From: Lachnospiraceae bacterium
GTDB taxonomy: Bacteria; Bacillota; Clostridia; Lachnospirales; Lachnospiraceae
DNA: 51,354 nt
Direction: 5' to 3'
Assembly (NCBI GenBank): GCA_017551665.1
Contig: JAFZLB010000091.1
Location: 1-51,354, forward strand
Of this stretch, positions 10,635 through 18,582 are shown piece after piece; position 1 is the stretch's first letter; each line of letters opens with the position of its first letter. Both the position numbers and the translations under genes were made by a program. The notes under the pieces are model-generated. The model had not been told where the DNA came from and ran no database searches. It worked only from the letters and a program-made list of their open reading frames with translations.

Positions 10635-11893
10635 AATCCTATGATATCGTGATTGTCGGCGGCGGCCCCGCCGGACTCGCAGCCGCTGTGGCCGCCAAAA
10701 AGGCGGGCAATGATTCCATCCTTATTCTGGAGCGGGATCACGAACTCGGCGGCATTCTGAATCAGTGTATTCACAACGGCTTCGGTCTGCACACCTTCAA
10801 GGAAGAGCTGACCGGGCCGGAATACGCCTCGCGTTATATTGATCAGGTGCTGGAGCTTGGCATTGATTACCGGCTCAACACCATGGTCATGGACATCGCG
10901 CCGGACAAGACCGTCACCGCCATGAACCGCGAAGATGGCATGTTCACGGTTCCCGCGAAGGCGGTCATCCTTGCCATGGGCTGCAGGGAGCGTCCGAGGG
11001 GCGCGCTCAACATCCCCGGCTACCGCCCCGCCGGCATTTATTCCGCCGGCACCGCGCAACGCCTCGTCAACATCGAAGGCTACATGCCCGGCAAGGAAGT
11101 CGTGATTTTGGGCAGCGGCGACATCGGCCTCATCATGGCACGCCGCATGACCTTTGAAGGCGCGAAGGTACAGTGTGTCGCGGAGATCATGCCGTACTCC
11201 GGCGGTCTGAAGCGCAACATTGTCCAGTGTCTCAATGATTACAACATCCCGCTGCTGCTCTCCCACACCGTTGTGGACATCAAAGGCAGGGAACGCGTGG
11301 AGGGTGTCACGATCGCGGAAGTGGACGGGAACATGAAACCCATCCCCGGCACCGAAAAGTTTTACAGCTGCGACACGCTGATGCTCTCGACGGGTCTCAT
11401 TCCGGAGAATGAGCTCTCCCGCAGCGCGGGCGTTGCGATGAACCCCGTAACGAGCGGCCCCGTCGTCAACGAATCCTTCGAGACCAGTATCGAAGGCGTC
11501 TTCGCCTGCGGCAACGTGCTGCATGTGCATGATCTCGTGGACTACGTCTCCGAAGAAGCCGCCAAGGCCGGCGAACACGCCGCGGCCTATGTGGCGAACG
11601 GACGTGAGGAAGCCGCGGAGGACATCACGGTCACGGCCAAGGGCGGTGCGCGCTACACGGTGCCGTCCACGGTTTCTTTGGATCGTCTCGGCGATCTGCT
11701 CACCATCCGTTTCCGTGTCGGTGCGGTGTACAAGGACGCCTTCGTCAGCGTTTATCTGGACGACGAACGCGTCACGCACCAGAAGAAGCGCATCATCGCG
11801 CCCGGCGAAATGGAGCAGGTGATTCTGAAGAAAGAGCAACTGACATCACACGAGGGACTGAAGAACATCACAGTCACCGTGGAAACGGAATAA
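10631..11893 (+). CDS. NAD(P)/FAD-dependent oxidoreductase, GlpB-like partner
   Basis: A 420-residue pyridine nucleotide-disulfide-type flavoprotein. The first nucleotide-binding motif is IVIVGGGPAGLAAAVAAKKAG at the N-terminus, the second VVILGSGDIGLIMARRM (about residue 155), and a late FAD-contact segment FACGNVLHVHDLVDYV follows. The redox-active CxxC of thioredoxin reductases is absent. It starts inside the stop of the GlpA-like gene and is followed by a DUF1667 protein, the arrangement of the clostridial glycerol-3-phosphate dehydrogenase complex. It probably passes electrons from the GlpA-like subunit to a further acceptor. Confidence 0.85.
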   Translation: MKSYDIVIVGGGPAGLAAAVAAKKAGNDSILILERDHELGGILNQCIHNGFGLHTFKEELTGPEYASRYIDQVLELGIDYRLNTMVMDIAPDKTVTAMNREDGMFTVPAKAVILAMGCRERPRGALNIPGYRPAGIYSAGTAQRLVNIEGYMPGKEVVILGSGDIGLIMARRMTFEGAKVQCVAEIMPYSGGLKRNIVQCLNDYNIPLLLSHTVVDIKGRERVEGVTIAEVDGNMKPIPGTEKFYSCDTLMLSTGLIPENELSRSAGVAMNPVTSGPVVNESFETSIEGVFACGNVLHVHDLVDYVSEEAAKAGEHAAAYVANGREEAAEDITVTAKGGARYTVPSTVSLDRLGDLLTIRFRVGAVYKDAFVSVYLDDERVTHQKKRIIAPGEMEQVILKKEQLTSHEGLKNITVTVETE

Positions 11894-11906
11894 GGAGGGC
11901 GGCATC

Positions 11907-12266
11907 ATGGAAAAAAGAGAACTGACCTGTATCGGCTGCCCCATGGGCTGTCTCGTCACGGCGGAAATCGAAAACGGCGAAGTCGTCAATGTCACGGGCA
12001 ACACCTGCAAGATCGGTGACACCTACGCGCACAAGGAAATCACGAACCCGACGCGCATCGTCACCTCGACGGTGATCCTGGAGGGCAGCGGAAAAACCAG
12101 GCTTCCCGTGAAGACCGCGACGGACATCCCGAAATCCTCCATCTTTGACGTGATGGAGGTCATCAACCACGCACGCGCAAAGGCGCCGGTGAAGATCGGC
12201 GACGTCGTGATCAAGGACGTCTGCGGCACGGGCGTGGATGTTGTTGCGACCGGTAACGCTTCTTAG
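11907..12266 (+). CDS. DUF1667 Cys-rich protein, third subunit of the glycerol-3-phosphate oxidising set
   Basis: A 119-residue DUF1667 protein. The N-terminus carries CIGCPMGC and a fourth Cys (GNTCKIGD), resembling the Fe-S motif at the N-terminus of molybdopterin oxidoreductases. A good AAGGAGGG lies 7 nt before ATG 11907. The gene follows the two flavoproteins by 13 nt, and the trio is conserved in clostridia next to glycerol genes. It is likely a small electron-carrying subunit, standing in for the quite different E. coli GlpC. Function is inferred from context. Confidence 0.85.
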   Translation: MEKRELTCIGCPMGCLVTAEIENGEVVNVTGNTCKIGDTYAHKEITNPTRIVTSTVILEGSGKTRLPVKTATDIPKSSIFDVMEVINHARAKAPVKIGDVVIKDVCGTGVDVVATGNAS

Positions 12267-12307
12267 CAAACAATTCGCATATTCTTATTCAGAGGAGGGA
12301 ACAGTAC

Positions 12308-13300
12308 ATGAAGAAAATCATCAACGCAGTCGATCAGGTGGAGGAGCAGATGGTAGAAGGCTTGTGCAAAGCCTTTCCGCAGTACCTGAAGCGTGTCGGC
12401 GACACACATGTGGTGCAGCGTGCCAACAAAAAAGAAGGCAAGGTCGCGCTGATTTCCGGCGGCGGCTCCGGCCATGAACCGGCGCACGGCGGCTATGTCG
12501 GCGAAGGCATGCTGGATGCCGGTGTCGCGGGCGCGGTCTTCACCTCTCCCACCCCGGATCAGATTTTTGAAGGCATCAAGGCCATTCAGACGGACAAGGG
12601 CGTCCTCATGGTCATCAAAAACTACACCGGCGACGTCATGAACTTCGAGATGGCGGCCGACATGGCGCGCGACGAAGGCATTGAGGTCGATCAGGTTGTC
12701 GTGGGCGATGACGTGGCGGTGGACGGCTCCCTGTACACCGTCGGCAGACGCGGCGTGGCCGGCACGGTCTTCGTGCACAAGATCGCCGGCGCAAAGGCGG
12801 AAGAAGGCGCATCGCTCGCGGATGTCAAGGCCGTCGCGCAGAAGGTCTGCGACAACGTCCGTTCCATGAGCATGGCGATCTCCCCCTGCACGGTGCCCGC
12901 CTCCGGCAAGCCCGGCTTTGAGCTTGCGGAAGACGAAATGGAAATCGGCATCGGCATCCACGGCGAACCCGGCACGCACAGGGAAAAGCTGCAGGAAGCG
13001 GATCAGATCGTGGATCAGCTGATGACAAAGATCCTCGCGGATCTGGATTTCACCGGCTCGGAAGTCGCCGTCATGATCAACGGCTGCGGCGCGACACCGC
13101 TGATGGAACTCTTCGTCGTGAATAACCACGTCGCGGATGTTCTGAAGGAAAAGAACGTCACGGTGTACAAAACCTTTGTCGGTGAGTACATGACCTCTCT
13201 TGAGATGGAGGGCTTCTCGATCTCGCTGCTGAAGCTGGATGACGAGCTGAAGAAGCTGCTGGATGCGAAGGCGGATACGCCGGGGTTCAAGGTGGTGTAA
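12308..13300 (+). CDS. dhaK: Dihydroxyacetone kinase subunit DhaK
   Basis: A 330-residue substrate-binding subunit of the PTS-dependent dihydroxyacetone kinase. The substrate covalently binds a His: H218 in GIGIHGEPG corresponds to that residue. GGGSGHEP (51-58) forms part of the active site. The ATG has AGGAGG 9 nt upstream. DhaL follows after 2 nt and DhaM after a structured spacer, giving the complete kinase that feeds DHAP into glycolysis. No glycerol dehydrogenase is present in the window. Confidence 0.97.
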   Translation: MKKIINAVDQVEEQMVEGLCKAFPQYLKRVGDTHVVQRANKKEGKVALISGGGSGHEPAHGGYVGEGMLDAGVAGAVFTSPTPDQIFEGIKAIQTDKGVLMVIKNYTGDVMNFEMAADMARDEGIEVDQVVVGDDVAVDGSLYTVGRRGVAGTVFVHKIAGAKAEEGASLADVKAVAQKVCDNVRSMSMAISPCTVPASGKPGFELAEDEMEIGIGIHGEPGTHREKLQEADQIVDQLMTKILADLDFTGSEVAVMINGCGATPLMELFVVNNHVADVLKEKNVTVYKTFVGEYMTSLEMEGFSISLLKLDDELKKLLDAKADTPGFKVV

Positions 13301-13302
13301 TT

Positions 13303-13920
13303 ATGGCAAGCAAAGATCAGGTCATTGAGATCATTCATAAGGTTGCGGCTGCGATCGAACGCGAAGCGCAGTTCCTGACGGATCTGGACAACGCCATCGG
13401 CGACGGTGACCACGGCATCAACCTCTCCCGCGGTTTCAAGAAGGTGGAGGAAGAGTTGCCGGTCGTCGCGGACAAGGACATCGGCGCGATCTTAAAAAAA
13501 GTCGGTATGACGCTGGTATCCACCGTCGGCGGCGCTTCGGGGCCTTTGTACGGCACGGCCTTTATGAAGGCCGGGGACGCCGTCAAGGATCATGTAAGCA
13601 TCAGCGCGGATGACTTCATCGCGGTGCTGGAAGCCGCCATCGGCGGCGTGCAGCTGCGCGGCAAGGCGGAGAAAGGCGAAAAGACGATGCTGGACGCCAT
13701 GCTCCCCGCGCTGGATGCCATGAAGGCGGCGGGCACGGCGGACGCGAAGGCAATGCTGGACGCCGGCGTCAAGGCCGCTAAAGAAGGTGTCGAATACACC
13801 AAAACCATCATCGCGACAAAGGGACGCGCCTCTTATCTCGGCGAGCGTTCCATCGGACACCAGGATCCCGGCGCGACCTCGTTCACGGTGATGCTGGAGA
13901 CGATCGCGGAAGCGATTTGA
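13303..13920 (+). CDS. dhaL: Dihydroxyacetone kinase subunit DhaL (ADP-binding)
   Basis: A 205-residue ADP-carrying subunit. The ADP/Mg-binding Asp cluster is visible in NAIGDGDHGINLSRGF (about 30-45), with GGASGPLYGTAF and the C-terminal SIGHQDPGA. In this kinase type DhaM phosphorylates the bound ADP, and DhaL passes phosphate to dihydroxyacetone on DhaK. The start lies 2 nt after the dhaK stop, so the pair is translationally coupled. Confidence 0.97.
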   Translation: MASKDQVIEIIHKVAAAIEREAQFLTDLDNAIGDGDHGINLSRGFKKVEEELPVVADKDIGAILKKVGMTLVSTVGGASGPLYGTAFMKAGDAVKDHVSISADDFIAVLEAAIGGVQLRGKAEKGEKTMLDAMLPALDAMKAAGTADAKAMLDAGVKAAKEGVEYTKTIIATKGRASYLGERSIGHQDPGATSFTVMLETIAEAI

Positions 13921-13929
13921 AACGGGAAG

Positions 13930-14009
13930 CATCTCGTCACTACGCTCGAAAGAACCTCGCCAAGTGACGAGATGTACATTCGCACGTAGGCGGATAAAGA
14001 ACATCCGCC
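13930..14009. other. Two hairpins in the dhaL-dhaM spacer
   Basis: CATCTCGTCACT (13930-13941) pairs perfectly with AGTGACGAGATG (13963-13974), 12 bp with a 21-nt loop. GGCGGAT (13989-13995) pairs with ATCCGCC (14003-14009). No T-run follows either. They separate dhaM from dhaKL and may set the relative amounts of the subunits. Confidence 0.55.
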
Positions 14010-14035
14010 AAGTGCTCATAGCAGAGGGAGCAAGC

Positions 14036-14416
14036 ATGGTAGGGATTGTTATTGTGTCTCATAGCAAAACACTCGCGGAAGGCGTCGTGGAGTTCTGCCG
14101 CGTGATGGCCGCCGAAGCACCGCTGGTGGCGGCCGGCGGCATGGAGGACGGCTCCTTCGGCACGAGCTTTGAGCGCATCAAAGCGGCGGTCGAAAGCGTC
14201 AATCAGGGCGAGGGCGTCCTTGTGCTGATGGATGTCGGCTCCGCCGTCATGACAACGGAGATGGTTCTGGAAGACATCGGTGACGATACCGTGCAGATGG
14301 TGGATTGCCCCCTCGTCGAGGGCGCAATCGCCGCGGCCGTCGCCGCCGAAGGCGGCTTAGATTTCGCCGCCGTCAAAGAAGAAGCACTCTCCGCCTGGGA
14401 CGCACGAAAGCTCTAA
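14036..14416 (+). CDS. dhaM: Dihydroxyacetone kinase phosphotransferase subunit DhaM
   Basis: A 126-residue single-domain DhaM with the EIIA-mannose-like fold. It accepts phosphate from HPr on His9 (MVGIVIVSHSKTLAEGV) and passes it to the ADP on DhaL. It lacks the extra HPr and EI domains of E. coli DhaM, as usual in Firmicutes. GAGGGAG lies about 7 nt before ATG 14036. It is the last gene of the glycerol cluster and is followed by a bidirectional terminator. Confidence 0.95.
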   Translation: MVGIVIVSHSKTLAEGVVEFCRVMAAEAPLVAAGGMEDGSFGTSFERIKAAVESVNQGEGVLVLMDVGSAVMTTEMVLEDIGDDTVQMVDCPLVEGAIAAAVAAEGGLDFAAVKEEALSAWDARKL

Positions 14417-14442
14417 GCGCCGTCTCATCGAAACAAAAAAAA

Positions 14443-14481
14443 CAACGCCCTGCGTCGATGACTCTCATCCGCAGGGCGTTG
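14443..14481. terminator. Bidirectional terminator between dhaM and the binding-protein operon
   Basis: CAACGCCCTGCG (14443-14454) pairs with CGCAGGGCGTTG (14470-14481), and the loop itself pairs as GATGA/TCATC. On the minus strand the stem runs into eight Ts, a strong terminator for the binding-protein operon. On the plus strand a weaker GCTTTATT follows. A near-copy lies at 14703-14737. Confidence 0.8.
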
Positions 14482-14633
14482 CTTTATTGTAAATCTTCGA
14501 AATTTGTACAGTTTATGAAAAATTTATATTTCGTCTTCCGCGTTTGCGTCGGGTAAAACCCTTATGGCACAAGGCTTTGACGTTTTTATTCTGAAAACTC
14601 CACGAATTGAAAGACATCATTTTTTTCGCGTTT

Positions 14634-14668
14634 TATGATCGGTTCTATGATAGGTGATATGGTATGAT
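14634..14668 (+). promoter_or_regulatory. 35-nt promoter-like box, copy A
   Basis: This box shares 31 of 35 bases (all differences transitions) with 35659-35693 on the other strand. The shared core is TATGATAGGTGAT, then RTGG and a -10 (here TATGAT, in copy B TATAAT). It points into a spacer with no plus-strand gene, toward the duplicated hairpin at 14703-14737, so it may drive a short RNA of about 65 nt. Confidence 0.5.
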
Positions 14669-14702
14669 GTTTTTACAACAACATACACTGTGGAAGCAGC
14701 AC

Positions 14703-14737
14703 ACGCCCTGTATCGATGATTCTCATCCGCAGGGCGT
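14703..14737. repeat. Second copy of the dhaM-side terminator hairpin
   Basis: ACGCCCTG (14703-14710) pairs with CAGGGCGT (14730-14737). The loop is nearly the same as in 14443-14481, including GATGA/TCATC. No strong T-run follows on either strand, so it is a weaker terminator or a relic of duplication. Confidence 0.6.
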
Positions 14738-14784
14738 TGCTGTTTCTTGCTGTTAATTGCTGTTTGTCCGCGACAGGCTGCGCG

Positions 14785-17457
14785 TCAACTGTTCTCATCA
14801 ATGTAAAGCTGCAGCCTGCTTTGCAGAATCTTCGCGCATTCCTGCGCGCTTTTCTGGCCCGCGAAGAAGGGCTTTACCTCTTCCTGCACGATGTTCATAA
14901 TCGTCTCGTTGTAGCTGTATGCGGAATCGACGCTTTCGAGGAAGGTCATCAGCTCGTCCGCTTCTTCCTTGGACAGGGGCGGGATCGTGATTTCCTCACC
15001 GCCGACATAAAAGGTCTCGTCAAAGTACACCGTCTCACCGGTCAGGGCATCCACATAGGAATCCCGTTCCATGGACCGGTCCGCTTTCGTGCGCAGCTGC
15101 ATTCTGGAAACGGGGAAGGCCCAGCCGGTGACGAAGCGTTCCTGATAATCATCCATCAGGAAGGTGCGCATGAAGGCCCAGCAGCCGTCCTTGTTTTCGC
15201 TCTCCGCACTCATGGCGATGCGGGAGGTTGCCATGATGGTGTGGCCGCCCTCGCCCTCTTCGCGCGGGAAGCCCACAAAGACCACTTCCTCTCCGAAGGT
15301 GCCGTATTTCAGCTGGGTATAGGCCTTAAAGCTGCCCATGAAGGTCTGGGCAATCAGCGCCTGTCCGTTCCGGTACAGCGCGTCCTGGTCCTGATCCCAC
15401 CAGCTGTCGTCGATGTCCTCCTCCGAGGGAAACTTCTTCGCCACGTCCAGAAGGTCGATAAACTGCTGCGTGTCAAACTTCGCCTTCTGCGCGTTCCAGT
15501 CGATATAGCTGCTGCCGTCAAAGACCAGTGCCTGGAAAACAAGGTTCATGTTGGTGATCGGATAGCCGAACATGGTCTGGGTGGAGATCCGGCGTGCCTC
15601 CGCAATCCGCTCCATTTCGCGGAAGGTCCAGTCCGTCACCTCCTCCGCGTCCGAAAGCTTCATGGCATAGGTGCGCAGCGTGAAGGCCGGCACCAGCAGA
15701 TACATCTCTCCCTTGTAACGGTATGCGTCAAAGACGTTGGTCATATAGTCCTTCAGATCCAGCTCCGGATCCTGTTCGATATACGCGTCCAGCGGTTCAA
15801 AAACGCCCTTCGCCTCATAAGATTCGATCTGCGCCTCGTCCGCCAGAATCATAATGTCCGGCGCCTCTCCGGTGATGATATCGTTGTTCATCTGTATCAG
15901 CGCCTGCTCATAACTGCCGTCCGAAGAAAGACGGGAATACTCCTTGACGCGGATGCGGCAGTCCCTGCTTTCCTTGTTGAAGGCAAAGATCGCGCTGCGA
16001 ATCTCCGAATCCAGCCAGAAGCAGCCGAGGGTCAGCACCTGTCTGTCCGGCACTTCCGCGGGCGGCACCTTCTTCAGCCGCGCCAGCCGGTAACTGCCGC
16101 TGCCGCCGCCGCTTGCGTAATAATACGCGATCAGCTCCTCATCGCTGATCTGCACCATGGATTCCAGGGAATCGATATTCAAATCGGAATCAATAAAGCC
16201 GAAGAGCTGCGCGGGTGCTTCCGAGGACAGCTTCCAGGAATACACGCCCGTATTGTCCGAAAGCAGAAATCCGCCGTCCAGCGCCGGCTGCAGATTGTAC
16301 AGGTTATAAAGATTGGACATCGTCGGGACAATCGCGAAATCCTCCGTGGCCTCGCCCGTGGCATTGTCCACCCGGAGCAGATGCTCACCGTCCTCTTCGT
16401 AGGCGCGGACAAAGACTTTGCCGTCACCGCTCATCACCATGTCGGACCATTCCTTCGACGCGTACACGGTTTCCACGAAGGCGCCGTCCTGCTCGTCATA
16501 CAGGGACACGCCGCGGGTGTCGCTGACGAAGACCCCGCGCTCCGCGCTGTACAGCACGGTGCTGACGCTGTACCACTCGACCGTTTCGTCCCTCAGCTCC
16601 GTTTCCCAGACGACCGTTCCCTGATCATCGAATTTCACCAGAAAGAAACGCTCCGCCTGCGTCACGTCGCTGTCCGGCGGGATCTCATCCGTGATGACAC
16701 GATCCTGTTCCGCCGGGTCTGCCGTCGTGGTATCGGTCAGCACCGGTCCGACCCATGTGCCGTCTCCGGAGGAAACGGTTTTCACGGCATAGGTTGTGCC
16801 GTCTTTTCCCGGCACCATGGCGCCGTACCAAATGCCGCCGTCGGTAATGCGGTCCAGGACAACGGTCTCCGCCTTCGTGCCGTCCGGCGCAAAGCGCAGG
16901 GTGAAGACCGTGGTGACACTCGTCATCCCTTCCACCATGCCGGGATACATCTCCGGTGTTTCCGGCTCCGCAGGCGTCTCTTCCTCCGTGTCTTCTCCGG
17001 GCGCGTCACTTCCGCCCGTGCCTGCCGTATGCATCTGCGGCTCGTCCGTTGCGTCCGTTCCTGCGGAAGCACCACCGCCGGCCACATGCATCGTGCCGCC
17101 CGTTCCGGCGCTGTCACCTTCCGTCGCTTCGTCTCCGGGCGCGTCGGAAGCGTCTTCTCCCGGCGCGTCTTCCGAAGGCAGCGTGAAATCATAGTGCATG
17201 CCGAAGGCGCGGATTTCTCCGTCCAGATAATACAAACGACCGGAGATATCCTCCGTCGGATATTCCAGTCCCGTCAGTTTCAGTTCCTCTTCGCGGTAGA
17301 CCTTGTTCTTGTCAATGCCGCCGGGCGTTTCCGGCACCGCCGTCTCTTCGCTGACACCCTCCGACGCCGTCGTGCCGGAGGTCGCGGCATTCCCGCCGCA
17401 GGCCGTCAGTGATAACATGATGGCGAATAACACGCCGTTCCGAATGCTCTTTTTCAT
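14785..17457 (-). CDS. Large lipoprotein: propeller-like N-terminal half fused to an ABC solute-binding protein
   Basis: An 890-residue lipoprotein. A signal peptide ends in the lipobox LTAC (Cys20). An acidic Gly/Ser/Thr-rich linker occupies about residues 95-160. Repeated short beta-strand stretches (about 165-430) look like a beta-propeller. From about residue 440 the chain reads as a type 1 family extracellular solute-binding protein (IITGEAPDIMILAD, AYRYKGEMYLLVPAF). It is the last gene of a minus-strand operon with two CUT1 permeases, so it is probably their receptor. The fusion makes it roughly twice normal length. AGGGAGAG precedes ATG 17457. The ligand is unknown. Confidence 0.88.
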   Translation of the reverse strand: MKKSIRNGVLFAIMLSLTACGGNAATSGTTASEGVSEETAVPETPGGIDKNKVYREEELKLTGLEYPTEDISGRLYYLDGEIRAFGMHYDFTLPSEDAPGEDASDAPGDEATEGDSAGTGGTMHVAGGGASAGTDATDEPQMHTAGTGGSDAPGEDTEEETPAEPETPEMYPGMVEGMTSVTTVFTLRFAPDGTKAETVVLDRITDGGIWYGAMVPGKDGTTYAVKTVSSGDGTWVGPVLTDTTTADPAEQDRVITDEIPPDSDVTQAERFFLVKFDDQGTVVWETELRDETVEWYSVSTVLYSAERGVFVSDTRGVSLYDEQDGAFVETVYASKEWSDMVMSGDGKVFVRAYEEDGEHLLRVDNATGEATEDFAIVPTMSNLYNLYNLQPALDGGFLLSDNTGVYSWKLSSEAPAQLFGFIDSDLNIDSLESMVQISDEELIAYYYASGGGSGSYRLARLKKVPPAEVPDRQVLTLGCFWLDSEIRSAIFAFNKESRDCRIRVKEYSRLSSDGSYEQALIQMNNDIITGEAPDIMILADEAQIESYEAKGVFEPLDAYIEQDPELDLKDYMTNVFDAYRYKGEMYLLVPAFTLRTYAMKLSDAEEVTDWTFREMERIAEARRISTQTMFGYPITNMNLVFQALVFDGSSYIDWNAQKAKFDTQQFIDLLDVAKKFPSEEDIDDSWWDQDQDALYRNGQALIAQTFMGSFKAYTQLKYGTFGEEVVFVGFPREEGEGGHTIMATSRIAMSAESENKDGCWAFMRTFLMDDYQERFVTGWAFPVSRMQLRTKADRSMERDSYVDALTGETVYFDETFYVGGEEITIPPLSKEEADELMTFLESVDSAYSYNETIMNIVQEEVKPFFAGQKSAQECAKILQSRLQLYIDENS

Positions 17458-17469
17458 TTTCTCTCCCTG

Positions 17470-18582
17470 TCATGCGCGCTTCTTATTGCGCTGCTGTGCG
17501 TATGTCTTTGCGCGTAGCTCATAAATCCTGTCGCCGATTGCCGTAACGATGCCCTGCGCCGTCCACTCCTTGCGACGATAGCGGTACACGACCTCCCAAA
17601 TCACCAGAACCGCCGGAACCAGAATACACAGGGCCTGCAACACCACCAGCGGTGCCAGCACATCCTCCGTGCCCCGCGCCATGTTTTCCCAGTACGGATA
17701 ACTGATGGCGGAACCCGTCATGGAACGCGTGCCGTAATCCCGCAGCACCGAAAGCAGCGGGAAGGAGCGGAAGCGTTTCGTCTGGTCCACGATTTCCATG
17801 CTGTCCGCGTCAAAGCCCAGCGTCTCCCGGATCAGCTTTTCCGCAAAGCCCGACACCGGATCCGGCAGGATCAGTTCATAAGAACTCATCCGGTCCGCGC
17901 CGTAGCGCAGCGTCCCGTATTCCTTCAAAGCGGAGGCCGGCAGATACACCAGCGCACCGTCCGCGCCCGCCGCCTCACGCATACGTCCGCTGCCGGTCTT
18001 CACCACACCGCTGATGATAAACGAGGATCCGCCGATCGTCACTGTCTGTCCCGCGATGTCGGTTCCGCCAAAAAGCTGCCAGGCAATCGTCTCGTCCACG
18101 AGGATCTGGTCCTTCATCAGCGCGTCCGCCATGTAATACATGCCGCTTCTGAGCTCGACCGGATGCAGGAAAAAGAACTCTCCCCCCGTGCCGATGGCCT
18201 TTGCTTCGACGCTCTTTTTGTCATGGAGCAGCGTCACGCTGCCGTCCACGCTGTAACAGTCAAGGAACAGACGTCCGCCGTTCTCCGCGTCCGCTTCGAT
18301 GGCGTTTGCCGTCAGGGCGCTTTCCACGCGGTAGGTGAATTCCTTATACCGCTCCGGTTCCGCCGTCACATGGTCGGCAAAGTAACAGCCGATCTGCGCG
18401 TACCCGCCCTCCGGCGCAAAGCGTTTTGCGCCCGCCACATCGGGCAGTGCCGATACCAGGCGGCTCCGGAAAATACTCAGCCCGACAAACAGTATACCAC
18501 AAAGCAGCAGAACAATCAGCCTGCGACGCAGACGCCGGTCCGGTTTCGGGAATTTGAAGTTTTTCGGAAAAGAGAGTTTCAT
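17470..18582 (-). CDS. MacB-periplasmic-core-like membrane protein without the permease core
   Basis: A 370-residue protein with one N-terminal membrane segment (about 20-40), an extracellular domain resembling the MacB/FtsX periplasmic core (QILVDETIAWQLFGGTDIAGQ, then VTIGGSSFIISGVV), and one C-terminal membrane segment (about 315-335) followed by a basic tail. MacB-type permeases have four membrane helices and a cognate ATPase; neither is present. ATG 18582 overlaps the stop of the adaptor gene by one base (TGATG), so translation is coupled. It may form a complex with the adaptor. Family assignment is from motif resemblance only. Confidence 0.65.
   Translation of the reverse strand: MKLSFPKNFKFPKPDRRLRRRLIVLLLCGILFVGLSIFRSRLVSALPDVAGAKRFAPEGGYAQIGCYFADHVTAEPERYKEFTYRVESALTANAIEADAENGGRLFLDCYSVDGSVTLLHDKKSVEAKAIGTGGEFFFLHPVELRSGMYYMADALMKDQILVDETIAWQLFGGTDIAGQTVTIGGSSFIISGVVKTGSGRMREAAGADGALVYLPASALKEYGTLRYGADRMSSYELILPDPVSGFAEKLIRETLGFDADSMEIVDQTKRFRSFPLLSVLRDYGTRSMTGSAISYPYWENMARGTEDVLAPLVVLQALCILVPAVLVIWEVVYRYRRKEWTAQGIVTAIGDRIYELRAKTYAQQRNKKRA

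Noticed and set aside
14716-17412. Very long plus-strand open frame opposite the binding-protein gene
   Set aside because: It mirrors the minus-strand gene, has no ribosome binding site, and its protein is Arg/His/Val-rich with no recognisable domain. The minus strand has signal peptide, lipobox and binding-protein motifs. Long antisense frames are expected in GC-rich genes.
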